Below are positions 15,354 to 24,416 of a stretch of 34,134 nt of DNA, piece by piece. How positions within the stretch are numbered: position 1 is the first letter of the stretch; each line of letters starts with the position of its first letter. The notes under the pieces are model-generated. The model was not told the DNA's origin. It worked only from the letters and a program-made list of their open reading frames with translations, and searched no databases. The stretch comes from SIG205 sp045545595 (GTDB lineage Bacteria; Bacillota_I; Bacilli_A; RF39; UBA660): NCBI GenBank assembly GCA_045545595.1, contig JAZQBG010000040.1, positions 1 through 34,134 of the forward strand, given 5' to 3'. The position numbers were made by a program, and so were the translations under genes.

Positions 15354-15394
15354 TTTCTAAATTTCCAGAAAGGGATATGTATTATAACATATCC
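15354..15394 (-). repeat. two hairpins upstream of the Abi_2 promoter
   Basis: GGATATGT (15373-15380) pairs with ACATATCC (15387-15394), and next to it CTTTCT pairs with AGAAAG around an eight-base spacer (15353-15372), followed by TTTT on the minus strand. The second may be a weak terminator insulating the module. The rest of 15395-15545 shows only AT-rich sequence. Confidence 0.5.
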
Positions 15395-15549
15395 GACTGT
15401 TAATCAAATATTTTAATACTTACTTAATAACTTTTAATATATTTTTATTTCTAATAAGAGAACGCTATATAAATCAATTTATAATTGATAATTTTATATT
15501 AGCTTTATTAATACTATCAAAAGAAATTAAGTCTAATATTCTTTGTCGT

Positions 15550-15655
15550 GTCATTTGGTTGCTGATATTTCACTATCGATCATTACCTGCTTTTCTCTGA
15601 TTTAATATATCATATTTTTTATTTCAATTTCATCTTTTCTTAAAACTTCATTCAT
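15550..15655 (-). pseudogene. N-terminal relic of an ORF6N-domain gene
   Basis: A perfect AGGAGGT site (15663-15669) precedes an ATG at 15655. The frame reads MNEVLRKDEIEIKNMIY and then a TAA, yet continues in frame with IREKQVMIDSEIS. ORF6N proteins normally read IYEIRGKQVMLDSDLA here, so GAA has become TAA. Further stops and shifts follow. The ORF6N domain is found in phage and mobile-element antirepressor-like proteins. The promoter and ribosome site remain intact although the gene is dead. A 17-residue peptide could still be made. Confidence 0.75.
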
Positions 15656-15689
15656 TAATATTACCTCCTGAATTTTAATTAGTGTACCT

Positions 15690-15718
15690 ATTATACCGAA
15701 CATACGTACTTATGTCAA
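15690..15718 (-). promoter_or_regulatory. consensus promoter with LexA-like box before the ORF6N relic
   Basis: Perfect TTGACA (15713-15718), a 17-base spacer and perfect TATAAT (15690-15695). The spacer holds CGAACATACGTAC (15697-15709), which differs from the Gram-positive LexA box GAAC-N4-GTTC in one base. SOS control is plausible but unproven. Confidence 0.75.
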
Positions 15719-15756
15719 TGTTTTTTCCAAAACTTAGTGCATTTTCATTTATATAG

Positions 15757-15788
15757 AAAAAATCAATAGATTTTACTCTATTGATTTT
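15757..15788 (-). terminator. intrinsic terminator of priA
   Basis: AAAATCAATAGA (15759-15770) pairs with TCTATTGATTTT (15777-15788), and a T run follows on the minus strand. Confidence 0.85.
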
Positions 15789-15842
15789 GTTTTAGTAATG
15801 CATTGGTATTGCGAATTCTTCCATTAACCATTTATTATTTTT

Positions 15843-18038
15843 TTATAATTTATTTGGATCATTATCTATTTCTACACTAACGTCTTTATCTGTTTTATAG
15901 TGTTCTATAATTTTTTTAAGACACTTATTTAAATTATCATCTTTTCTATACTTTACAATACACTGATATCTATATACATTATTTATTTTATACATTATAG
16001 ATGTTGTTGGTCCTAAAACTATACTTTCTTTATCAAGCGATTTAGTTAAATAATCTTTTATCTTTTTACTAGCATCCATTCCCTTTTTAAAATCTTTAGA
16101 AAGTATTCTTACTAGTGTTATAAAGTAATATGGTGGATACTTCATTTGTTTTCTAATATTCATTTCTTTCATATAAAACGATTCATAATCATGTGTTTTA
16201 GTTAAATAAATACTATAATGTTCAGGGTTATAAGTTTGAATTATAACTTCACCTGGAAGTTCATTTCTACCTGCCCTACCAGCAACCTGACTTAACAATT
16301 GAAAAGTTCTTTCTCCACTTCTAAAGTCAGGAATATTTAACGATGTATCAGCATTTATTACTCCAACTAAAGTTACTTTTGGAAAATCTAATCCTTTCGC
16401 AATCATTTGCGTACCAAGTAAAATGTCATATTTTTCTTGTTTGAAATCATTAATAATTCTTTCATGACTTCCTTTTTTAGAAGTAGTATCTACATCCATT
16501 CTAACTATTCTAGATTCAGGAAACATACTGTTTAATTCTTCTTCGATTCTTTGTGTACCTGTTCCCAAATCTTTTATTTCATTACTACCACATTCAGGAC
16601 AAACAATTAATTTTCTATCTGCATACCCACAATAATGACATCTCATCATTCCATTAGTTTTATGGTATGTTAATGATATATCACAGTTAGGACATTTATG
16701 AGTAAAACCACAGTCTTTACAAGTAATAAAAGTTGAATATCCCCTTCTATTTAAAAGAAGTATTATTTGTTCTTTATTATCTAATCTAGTTTTAATACTA
16801 TTAATTAAATCTCTAGAAAATGTTGAGTTTCCTCTTTTTATTTCATCTTTCATATCAATAATATTGACCTTAGGTAATCTACTTTTTCCTACCCTAGTTT
16901 TAAGTTCTAATAAACGATATACACCTTTTTTTGCTCTAGCGTAACTTTCTAGTGAAGGTGTCGCACTTCCTAGAATTAATGGACAATTGTGATTTTTACT
17001 CCTTTCTTTCGCAATATCTATCGCATTATATCTAGGGTGATTATCTTGTTTATAACTTGATGTGTGCTCTTCATCAATTATTATCACACCAATATTCTTA
17101 AATGGCGCAAAAATCGCACTTCTCGCACCTATAACAATTTTTACATCACCATTTAATATTTTTCTATATTCATCATATTTTTCTCCTAAGCTTAATCCAC
17201 TATGTAATACCGCAATATTACTTCCAAATACACTTGTGAATCTATTTAACATTTGAGGGGTTAAACTTATTTCTGGAACTAACATTATTGCTTGTTTATT
17301 ATTTTTTAAGACTTCCTTGATTACTTCAATATATACTTCTGTTTTACCACTACCAGTCACACCATATAATAAGTATGTTAAACTATTATTTAAATTAGAA
17401 ATTATTTCATCACTAACTTCTTGTTGTTTTTCAGTTAAAGTCACTTTTTTATTTTCTGTAATAACATTATTATCTAATCTATATACTTCTTCTTTAATTA
17501 TTTTAATTAATTCTTTTTTTTCTAATGCTTTAACTACTGCATTATCATAACTTAATTTTTCTAATTTTTCATTTTTTAGTAATTCAGTTAATAATATATT
17601 TTGTTTTTCACTTCTTTTATTGTTTTTAATATATTCGTTAATTTCCTCAATAGATTTATTTTTGATTATATAACTTTTTTCTTTTATATTTACTTTTGTT
17701 TTTTGTTTTGCCTTTAAAGCTGTTGGTAACATAACTTGGTATGCACTAATCATTGTACATAATGTTTTATCACTAATATATTTTCCAAGTTCTAATAACT
17801 CATTATTAAGTACTGGAAATTCATCAATTACATCGATTATATTTTTTAGTTTATATTCGTAATCGTTTTCATTATATTCTTTTATATTTAAGACAAACCC
17901 TTCAAGTTTTTGTCTACCAAAAGGAATTAATACTCTCATTCCTATTTGTATACTATCTATTAGTTCATTAGGTATTAAATATGTAAAAGTTTTGTTTAAA
18001 GATTCAATTCCAATCTCTGTAAGTATTTCTGCTACCAT
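15843..18038 (-). CDS. priA: primosomal protein N' (PriA helicase)
   Basis: This 731-residue replication-restart helicase binds stalled forks and loads the replicative helicase. It has an N-terminal DNA-binding domain (MVAEILTEIGIESLNKTFTY), Walker A GVTGSGKT (226-233), the DEEH box in IIDEEHTSSYKQ, and a zinc-binding insertion with cysteine pairs (CKDCGF, CPNCD, CHYCGY, CPECGS). It also has the helicase motif GTQMIAKGLDFP and the arginine motif QVAGRAGR. The ATG at 18038 follows AGGTGAT; an upstream in-frame GTG lies inside that ribosome site. It follows the dnaJ terminator and ends at its own terminator. Confidence 0.95.
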   Translation of the reverse strand: MVAEILTEIGIESLNKTFTYLIPNELIDSIQIGMRVLIPFGRQKLEGFVLNIKEYNENDYEYKLKNIIDVIDEFPVLNNELLELGKYISDKTLCTMISAYQVMLPTALKAKQKTKVNIKEKSYIIKNKSIEEINEYIKNNKRSEKQNILLTELLKNEKLEKLSYDNAVVKALEKKELIKIIKEEVYRLDNNVITENKKVTLTEKQQEVSDEIISNLNNSLTYLLYGVTGSGKTEVYIEVIKEVLKNNKQAIMLVPEISLTPQMLNRFTSVFGSNIAVLHSGLSLGEKYDEYRKILNGDVKIVIGARSAIFAPFKNIGVIIIDEEHTSSYKQDNHPRYNAIDIAKERSKNHNCPLILGSATPSLESYARAKKGVYRLLELKTRVGKSRLPKVNIIDMKDEIKRGNSTFSRDLINSIKTRLDNKEQIILLLNRRGYSTFITCKDCGFTHKCPNCDISLTYHKTNGMMRCHYCGYADRKLIVCPECGSNEIKDLGTGTQRIEEELNSMFPESRIVRMDVDTTSKKGSHERIINDFKQEKYDILLGTQMIAKGLDFPKVTLVGVINADTSLNIPDFRSGERTFQLLSQVAGRAGRNELPGEVIIQTYNPEHYSIYLTKTHDYESFYMKEMNIRKQMKYPPYYFITLVRILSKDFKKGMDASKKIKDYLTKSLDKESIVLGPTTSIMYKINNVYRYQCIVKYRKDDNLNKCLKKIIEHYKTDKDVSVEIDNDPNKL

Positions 18039-18066
18039 GTATATCACCTATAGATAATTATATCAC

Positions 18067-18097
18067 AAAAAAAGTAAGAACATATGTTACTTACTTT
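18067..18097 (-). terminator. intrinsic terminator after dnaJ
   Basis: AAAGTAAG (18071-18078) pairs with CTTACTTT (18090-18097); the loop itself contains the palindrome AACATATGTT. A minus-strand T run follows. Confidence 0.8.
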
Positions 18098-18102
18098 AAA
18101 AT

Positions 18103-19230
18103 TTATTTATTATTTTTTAAATATTTGTTATATTTTTTAAATTCATCATTATTATCTAAATCTGTTTTTTGTAATTGTTCTAATAATTTCTTTTGATCTC
18201 TACTTAATTTAGTTGGAATAACTACTTTAAGAATAATATACATATCACCTTTTCTTCTAGTAGTTGAACTATCTACACCTTTGCCACGTAATCTATGTTT
18301 ATCACCATTTTGACTACCAGCAGGAATTACTAAATTAATATTTCCATAAAGTGTTGGTACTTCTTTTTTAGTTCCTAATATTGCTTCAGCTATAGTAATC
18401 GGAACTTCTAAATATATATCTTCTTCATCTCTTTCATATAACTCGTGAGATTGAACAGTAAATTCAATATATAAGTCGCCATTAGGTCCACCATTAGTAC
18501 CCGCTTCACCTTTACCACTCATTCTAAGTTGATTCCCAGTATCTACACCAGCTGGTACTTTAACATCATATTCTTTTGTAACCTTAACTTTTCCTTTACC
18601 CCTACATTTGTTACAAACATCTTTATAAGAGTGACCACTCCCATTACATTTTGGGCAAGTAGTTTTAGAAATAAATGCACCTAGAATTGTACGTTGTTGT
18701 TCTTCAATTACACCTCTACCATTACATCTATCACAGGTTTCTTCACCCTTACCACCTTTACCATCACATTCATCACAATTATCCATTAAATCTATTTTAA
18801 TGGATTTAGTAGTTCCAAATACTGCTTCTTCAAAGGTTAATTTCATACCCATGATTTGGTCTCTACCTTTAGTAGCTCTATTTCTAGTATTTCTTCCTCC
18901 ACCAAAGTTAAATCCAAATCCACCACCGAATATATCTCCAAATATATCTGAAAAATCAAAATCTGAAAAATCAAAGCCTGCGCCATTAAATCCACCCGCA
19001 CCTCCACCTTGGAATGCTTGATGTCCAAATTGGTCATATTGTTTTCTTTTATTTGGATCAGATAATACTGCATAAGCTTCTTGTACTTCTTTAAACTTTT
19101 CTTCTGCATTTTCTTCTTTACAAACATCAGGGTGATATTGTTTAGCAAGTTTTCTAAATGCACTCTTTATTTCTTGGTCAGTAGCTGTTTTACTAACACC
19201 TAAAATCTCATAATAATCTCTTTTATTCAT
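18103..19230 (-). CDS. dnaJ: chaperone DnaJ
   Basis: This 375-residue Hsp40 stimulates the DnaK ATPase and delivers clients. The J domain (residues 1 to about 70) has the HPD motif in QYHPDVCKE. A Gly/Phe-rich region follows (about 75-115). Four zinc-finger repeats come next: CDECDGKG, CDRCNGRG, CPKCNGSG and CNKCRGKG. The C-terminal client-binding domains end near residue 350. The ATG follows GGAGG. It lies 13 bases after pepF, not directly after dnaK as in most Firmicutes. Confidence 0.96.
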   Translation of the reverse strand: MNKRDYYEILGVSKTATDQEIKSAFRKLAKQYHPDVCKEENAEEKFKEVQEAYAVLSDPNKRKQYDQFGHQAFQGGGAGGFNGAGFDFSDFDFSDIFGDIFGGGFGFNFGGGRNTRNRATKGRDQIMGMKLTFEEAVFGTTKSIKIDLMDNCDECDGKGGKGEETCDRCNGRGVIEEQQRTILGAFISKTTCPKCNGSGHSYKDVCNKCRGKGKVKVTKEYDVKVPAGVDTGNQLRMSGKGEAGTNGGPNGDLYIEFTVQSHELYERDEEDIYLEVPITIAEAILGTKKEVPTLYGNINLVIPAGSQNGDKHRLRGKGVDSSTTRRKGDMYIILKVVIPTKLSRDQKKLLEQLQKTDLDNNDEFKKYNKYLKNNK

Positions 19231-19243
19231 GATGACTTACCTC

Positions 19244-21046
19244 CTAACTATTGTAAATACTCTCAAATTCTGATATTTTACTATCGAAGAACTTAATAGT
19301 ATCTATTAATATTTCTTTATTACACATATCAATTCCTAATACTTTTAAAGCATCAGTTGGATATACTGAGTCACCTAATTTTAAGAATTTGATGTATTTA
19401 TCCAAAATATCTTTATCTCCATTTAGTATTTTATTTGCTACAAATGTTGCACAACTTATTCCAAATGCATATTTGTAATAATAAAAACTACTATAAAAAT
19501 GATTAATTCTAGACCATCCATATTTTTGCAATTTATGTTCTTTAACAATACCTCCAGAATATTTATTCATTAATTCATTATATGTATTGTTTAATATATC
19601 TTTAGTTAATGGTTTATTATTATCACTTTTTTCATGAACTATACGTTCAAATTCCGCTCCCTTTAAACTCCCAAAAAAGTTTGCAGAATATAAATTTATT
19701 AAATTGTTAAGAATTGCTAATTTTTCATCTTTACTATCACTATTCTTAATCATATATTGGGATAATAAAATTTCGTTTGTAAGACTTGCTACTTCAGCAA
19801 TAATTATTTTGTAATCAGCATCATGATACGAATTATTTCGATCTGCTATATACGAGTGAACAGAGTGTCCTAATTCATGAGCTAAGGCAGATACACTATC
19901 AAAATCACCTTTATAATTTAATGAGATCACAGGATTACACATGTATGTTTCCCATGAATACACATTATCTACTTTACCCTTATTACTATAAACATCTACC
20001 CATTTTTCATTAAATGCTTTTTGTAATACTTCATTGTATTTTTTACCTAATATACTTAATCCATCTAAAATTATTTTTTGTGCATCTTCATATGAAAACT
20101 CTTTATCATAATTCTTAGATAGCGGTGCTGATGTATCATATGGATGTAAAGTATTAACTCCTAATACTTTTTTAATTAATTTATAATATCTTTTTAATGA
20201 ATCTAAATTATCATTAACTACACTAATTAAATTATTATAAATTGTATCATTTATATTATCAGGAAACAAATACATTTCTAATGTACTATTATATTTTTTT
20301 TCTTTTGAAATCATACTATCTACATTTAAATGACCTATGAAGTTTGAAGATATAGTCCCATTAAACTTTTCAAAGCCTCTATATAGTTTTGTATAAGTTT
20401 CTTTTCTTACACTTCTATTATTAGACATAAGATATTTAGAAGCATTACCATTAGTCAATACTACTTTTTTAGCTTCTTCATCAGTTATTGTTCCAAATTT
20501 TATTTCAGAATTTTTCATAACTTGATATGTAGATTTAAATCTATTATTTAAATCTTTAAGATAAGTAATTATTTTTTCTTCGCTTTCATTTAAAGTATGT
20601 TCTTGATATCTATATATTTTTTCTAAATAAAATTCATATTCTTTTAATTCACGATTTTCTTCTATATATTTTTTAATAACAGAAAAATCAGTTTTTAATA
20701 GTTCTGAGTCTACAAACGAAAAAGTGGTTGTTACTTCTTTTGTAAGAATTTCTATTCTATTTTTCATTTCATTATACTTTTCATTAGTAACATCTTCATA
20801 ATATCTTAAATGAGTATATACATATAATCTTACATAAATTCTATCTATGTCTAAATAGTATTTTAAAAAACTCAATAATGTATCACTAGATGAAGTTAGT
20901 TTATTTTTATAATTATCAACTAGGGTAAGGTTATTTTTAACATAACTATAATCTCTATCCCACGCTTCATCATCAACATACATTGTACTTAAATCCCATT
21001 TATATTTATCATCTATTTCACTTCTTAGCTTTTCCTTAACAATCAT
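19244..21046 (-). CDS. pepF: oligoendopeptidase F (M3 family)
   Basis: This 600-residue zinc metallopeptidase cleaves short peptides in the cytoplasm. It has the N-terminal PepF helical region (DDKYKWDLSTMYVDDEAWD) and the M3 active site ALAHELGHSVHSY, with both zinc-binding His and the catalytic Glu. The downstream third ligand Glu is in IIAEVASLTNEILL. Length is normal for PepF. AGGAG precedes the ATG. It is inserted between dinD and dnaJ on the same strand, so it may be read with the heat-shock genes. Confidence 0.94.
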   Translation of the reverse strand: MIVKEKLRSEIDDKYKWDLSTMYVDDEAWDRDYSYVKNNLTLVDNYKNKLTSSSDTLLSFLKYYLDIDRIYVRLYVYTHLRYYEDVTNEKYNEMKNRIEILTKEVTTTFSFVDSELLKTDFSVIKKYIEENRELKEYEFYLEKIYRYQEHTLNESEEKIITYLKDLNNRFKSTYQVMKNSEIKFGTITDEEAKKVVLTNGNASKYLMSNNRSVRKETYTKLYRGFEKFNGTISSNFIGHLNVDSMISKEKKYNSTLEMYLFPDNINDTIYNNLISVVNDNLDSLKRYYKLIKKVLGVNTLHPYDTSAPLSKNYDKEFSYEDAQKIILDGLSILGKKYNEVLQKAFNEKWVDVYSNKGKVDNVYSWETYMCNPVISLNYKGDFDSVSALAHELGHSVHSYIADRNNSYHDADYKIIIAEVASLTNEILLSQYMIKNSDSKDEKLAILNNLINLYSANFFGSLKGAEFERIVHEKSDNNKPLTKDILNNTYNELMNKYSGGIVKEHKLQKYGWSRINHFYSSFYYYKYAFGISCATFVANKILNGDKDILDKYIKFLKLGDSVYPTDALKVLGIDMCNKEILIDTIKFFDSKISEFESIYNS

Positions 21047-21083
21047 ATATTCTCCTTAATATTTACTTTTTATTAAAATCTTT

Positions 21084-21911
21084 TTATTTGTTACTTATTA
21101 ATTTATTCCCGATTTCTTTTTCTATTTGTTTTAAGCTTTTGTCTGGTGTGGGCAAATTTTCTGGCATTATTCCACCGTTTTTAGCAATAACTTCTCTAAT
21201 ATTTTTTCCAATATTATAATGTGTTTCATTAGCGTCCTCTTCACTAGATATATTTTCTCTTTTTAATTTTGATTCAGTTTGAGTAATACGGAAAAGATTT
21301 GCTGCTAATTCTTCACTTCCCATATTGTCTAAAATATCTTCTCGATATCTTAGTTTTTTTCTTTTTGCGATATCATTAGCTGTTTCACCATTATATAATC
21401 CTTTATATCCTGCATTATGAAATTTATCAAAATTTTTAACTCCACACTTTTTAGCGACTTGATTTAAAGAGTAATTGCCTTTTTTAGTTAAACTTCTTTG
21501 ATAAAATCTTTTTTCATCTTCGGTTAACACAGAATATTCTTTTTCAGTTAGTTCTTGCTTTCTAGTCTGAACTGCAAAGTAAGTTTGCCCTAAAGCAACA
21601 ACCTCTTTTCTAGGATCTGAATTTTGTACTATCAAGTAGCAAGCATATCTTGATAACTTATAATCTACAATCCTTCTTGAAGTTTTAGAACCAATATCTA
21701 CCATTTTGCCAACCTTGGCAAAATGGTCATTAATTTCTAATTTACTATTATCACAAGAAATTATAGCTCTGTTGATTACTTCATTGAATCTTCGCCATTG
21801 AGAATATTCTAAAGCAATTTGCAATTCTCTAGCTAACCAATACTCATTACCATATTCATCAAAGTGTTTGATACTTTCAAAGATATTATTATTAATTTCT
21901 AGTTCATTCAT
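21084..21911 (-). CDS. dinD: DNA damage-inducible protein D (BRO-N type)
   Basis: This 275-residue protein of the DinD family starts with a BRO-N-like domain (FDEYGNEYWLARELQIALEY, then VGKMVDIGSKTSRRIVDYKL and SRYACYLIVQNSDPRK). It has the DinD C-terminal part (TEKEYSVLTEDEKRFYQR, GYKGLYNGETANDIAKRK, LRITQTESKL-like). In Escherichia coli DinD inhibits RecA-filament strand exchange and is SOS-induced; here no LexA box is visible in front. The ATG at 21911 is preferred over a TTG 15 bases upstream. It is an accessory-type gene sitting inside the chaperone cluster. Confidence 0.9.
   Translation of the reverse strand: MNELEINNNIFESIKHFDEYGNEYWLARELQIALEYSQWRRFNEVINRAIISCDNSKLEINDHFAKVGKMVDIGSKTSRRIVDYKLSRYACYLIVQNSDPRKEVVALGQTYFAVQTRKQELTEKEYSVLTEDEKRFYQRSLTKKGNYSLNQVAKKCGVKNFDKFHNAGYKGLYNGETANDIAKRKKLRYREDILDNMGSEELAANLFRITQTESKLKRENISSEEDANETHYNIGKNIREVIAKNGGIMPENLPTPDKSLKQIEKEIGNKLISNK
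21701..21726. repeat. 26-base palindrome inside dinD
   Basis: CCATTTTGCCAA (21701-21712) pairs with TTGGCAAAATGG (21715-21726) around CC. It encodes HFAKVGKM within the BRO-N domain, so it could be coincidental or an RNA hairpin or binding site. Confidence 0.7.
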
Positions 21912-21950
21912 TTTAACCCACCCCAATCATATAATCTCTCATTTATATAT

Positions 21951-21990
21951 AAATAGCGCAATACCCATAAAGGGTATTGCTTAACTATTT
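21951..21990 (-). terminator. hairpin between dnaK and dinD
   Basis: GCAATACCC (21958-21966) pairs with GGGTATTGC (21972-21980), with outer arms AAATAG and CTATTT. On the minus strand only a weak T-rich tail follows. It may be a partial terminator or a processing hairpin that lowers dinD and pepF expression relative to dnaK. Confidence 0.6.
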
Positions 21991-21992
21991 AA

Positions 21993-23819
21993 TTATTTTT
22001 CTTCATATTCTGCATCTATTGCATCGTCTTTATCATCTTTTTTATCTTCTTTATTTGATTCAGTTGATGTTTCCGCTTGTGCTTGTTTAGCAGCTTCTTC
22101 GTAAACTTTAGTTGCGAATTCCATTGCTTTTTCATTTAATTTTTCAGTTTTCTTTTTAATATCTTCAACATCATCTTTTTCTAGAGCTTTTTTAAGATCT
22201 TCAATTAGTTCTTCAGCTTTCTTTTTATCTTTATCACTAACTTTATCTCCTAAATCTTTAATAGCTTTTTCTGTTGCGAAGATTGTTTGTTCAGCTTCAT
22301 TTCTAGTATCTGCTTCTTCTTTACGTTTTTTATCTGCTTCTTTATTAGCTTCTGCTTCTTTCATCATTTTATCGATTTCTTCATCACTAAGGTTAGTAGA
22401 TGCAGTAATAGTAATTGATTGTTCTTTATTAGTTCCTAAGTCTTTAGCCTTAACATTAACGATACCGTTAGCGTCTATATCAAATGTAACTTCAATTTGA
22501 GGTACACCACGTGGCGCTGGTGGGATATTTCCTAATTGGAATCTTCCTAATGTTTTGTTATCGGAAGCCATACTTCTTTCACCTTGTAAGATGTGAATAT
22601 CTACTGCTGGTTGGTTATCAGCTGCAGTTGAGAATACTTGACTACGTGATGTAGGAATTGTAGTATTTCTTTCAATTAATGGTGTCATAACTCCACCTAA
22701 TGTTTCAATACCAAGTGTTAATGGTGTAACATCAAGTAAAACAACATCGTTAACTTCTCCAGTTAAAACTCCACCTTGAATAGCTGCTCCCATACTAACT
22801 ACTTCGTCTGGGTTAACACCTTTAGATGGTTCTTGTCCTAATTCTTTTTTGATTAATTCTTGAACCATAGGAATTCTTGTAGAACCACCTACAAAGATTA
22901 CTTTATTAATATCTTTAGCAGTCATTTTAGCATCCTTTAATGCTTTTCTTACTGGTTCCATAGTTGATTCAATTAAGTCTCTAATTAAATCTTCAAATTT
23001 AGCTCTTGATAAAGATAATTCTAAGTGTAGTGGACCAGCTTCCCCTTGAGAAATAAATGGAAGTGAAATTTGTGTAGTTGTTACTCCACTTAAATCTTTT
23101 TTAGCTTTTTCAGCAGCATCTTTTAAACGTTGCATAGCCATTTTATCTTTAGATAAATCTATACCATTTTCTTTTTTGAATTCTTCTACTAGGTAATCAA
23201 TAATTCTTTCATCGAAATCATCTCCACCTAATTTATTATTACCACTAGTTGATAATACTTCGAATACACCATCACCTAATTCCATGATAGATACGTCGAA
23301 TGTACCACCACCAAGGTCGTATACTAAGATTGTATGTGCATCATCTTGTTTATCAAGACCATATGCAAGTGCAGCAGCAGTTGGTTCGTTTATAATACGT
23401 TCGACCTCAAGTCCTGCAATTTTACCTGCATCTTTAGTTGCTTGTCTTTGTGAATCATCAAAGTATGCTGGAACTGTAATAACAGCTTTAGTAACTTTTT
23501 CACCCAAGTAACTTTCAGCAGAATCTCTTAAGTTACCTAAAATCATTGCTGAAATTTCTTGTGGTGTATATTCTTTACCATTTGCGCTGATTTTTTTATC
23601 AGTTCCCATAAATCTTTTTACAGAGTATACTGTATCTGGATTTGTTACCATTTGTCTTTTAGCAGCATCCCCAACAATTATTTCTCCATTTTTAAATGCT
23701 ACTACTGATGGAGTTGTTCTATTTCCTTCTTTATTAGCTATAACTTTAGCTTCTCCACCTTCTAATACTGATACACAACTATTTGTTGTACCTAAGTCAA
23801 TACCTATAATTTTACTCAT
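21993..23819 (-). CDS. dnaK: chaperone DnaK (Hsp70)
   Basis: This 608-residue ATP-driven chaperone starts MSKIIGIDLGTTNSCVSVLE. The nucleotide-binding domain (to about residue 355) contains GVTVPAYF-type VPAYFDDSQRQATKDAG, DLGGGTFDVSI and VGGSTRIPMVQ. The linker VLLDVTPLTLG and the substrate-binding domain follow. A charged C-terminal lid ends in DDAIDAEYEEK. AAAGGTGAT precedes the ATG at 23819; a GTG within that site is rejected. It overlaps the grpE end by eight bases and belongs to the CIRCE-controlled operon. Confidence 0.97.
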   Translation of the reverse strand: MSKIIGIDLGTTNSCVSVLEGGEAKVIANKEGNRTTPSVVAFKNGEIIVGDAAKRQMVTNPDTVYSVKRFMGTDKKISANGKEYTPQEISAMILGNLRDSAESYLGEKVTKAVITVPAYFDDSQRQATKDAGKIAGLEVERIINEPTAAALAYGLDKQDDAHTILVYDLGGGTFDVSIMELGDGVFEVLSTSGNNKLGGDDFDERIIDYLVEEFKKENGIDLSKDKMAMQRLKDAAEKAKKDLSGVTTTQISLPFISQGEAGPLHLELSLSRAKFEDLIRDLIESTMEPVRKALKDAKMTAKDINKVIFVGGSTRIPMVQELIKKELGQEPSKGVNPDEVVSMGAAIQGGVLTGEVNDVVLLDVTPLTLGIETLGGVMTPLIERNTTIPTSRSQVFSTAADNQPAVDIHILQGERSMASDNKTLGRFQLGNIPPAPRGVPQIEVTFDIDANGIVNVKAKDLGTNKEQSITITASTNLSDEEIDKMMKEAEANKEADKKRKEEADTRNEAEQTIFATEKAIKDLGDKVSDKDKKKAEELIEDLKKALEKDDVEDIKKKTEKLNEKAMEFATKVYEEAAKQAQAETSTESNKEDKKDDKDDAIDAEYEEK

Positions 23820-24399
23820 TATTATCACCTTTCTTTTCGTTATCTTCTTTAACTTCTTTTTTTAACTCATTATTTTGATTAACTTTAACCATTGCTGGTC
23901 TAATTACTCTTGATTTTAACATATAACCTTTTTGGAATACTTCAGTTACTATGTTGTCATATATATCCTCTTTATTATCTGTCATAACTGCATTATGATA
24001 GTTTGGATCAAATTCTTCATTAATTGGATTAATTTCTATAACATCATATTTTTGTAGTGTTTCTTTTAATCCTTTATGTATTATCTTAAATCCTTCTAAA
24101 AACTTACTTACTTCATCTTCAAGATTATCATCATCCATGTTGATTGCCCTTTCAAAATTATCTAATATTGGAAGTAAATCTTTAGCAATATCTTCATTAG
24201 AATATTCTAGTAATCTAGAAGTCTCTTCATCTTTTCTTCTTCTATAATTAACCATCTCTGCTTGAGTTCTGATTAATTTATCTTCTAATTCACTAACTTT
24301 ATTTTTAAGGTCTAGAATTTCTTCTTCATGCTTGTTTTTCTTTTCCTTTTTCTTCTTTTTATCAACTTTTTCTTCTTCAATTATTTCTTCTTGTTCCAT
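23812..24399 (-). CDS. grpE: nucleotide exchange factor GrpE
   Basis: This 195-residue partner of DnaK promotes ADP release. It has a highly charged N-terminal Lys/Glu stretch, a long coiled coil (about residues 30-75) ending in RTQAEMVNYRRRKDEE, and the GrpE signature region YDVIEINPINEEFDPNYHNA through FQKGYMLKSRVIRPAMVKV. AGGAGG precedes the ATG. It follows hrcA by 17 bases. Confidence 0.95.
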   Translation of the reverse strand: MEQEEIIEEEKVDKKKKKEKKNKHEEEILDLKNKVSELEDKLIRTQAEMVNYRRRKDEETSRLLEYSNEDIAKDLLPILDNFERAINMDDDNLEDEVSKFLEGFKIIHKGLKETLQKYDVIEINPINEEFDPNYHNAVMTDNKEDIYDNIVTEVFQKGYMLKSRVIRPAMVKVNQNNELKKEVKEDNEKKGDNNE

Positions 24400-24416
24400 T
24401 GTAACCTCCTACTCAT

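Noticed and set aside
23284..23511. 75-codon plus-strand frame opposite dnaK
   Set aside because: It is antisense to the conserved nucleotide-binding domain of DnaK and arises from codon bias.
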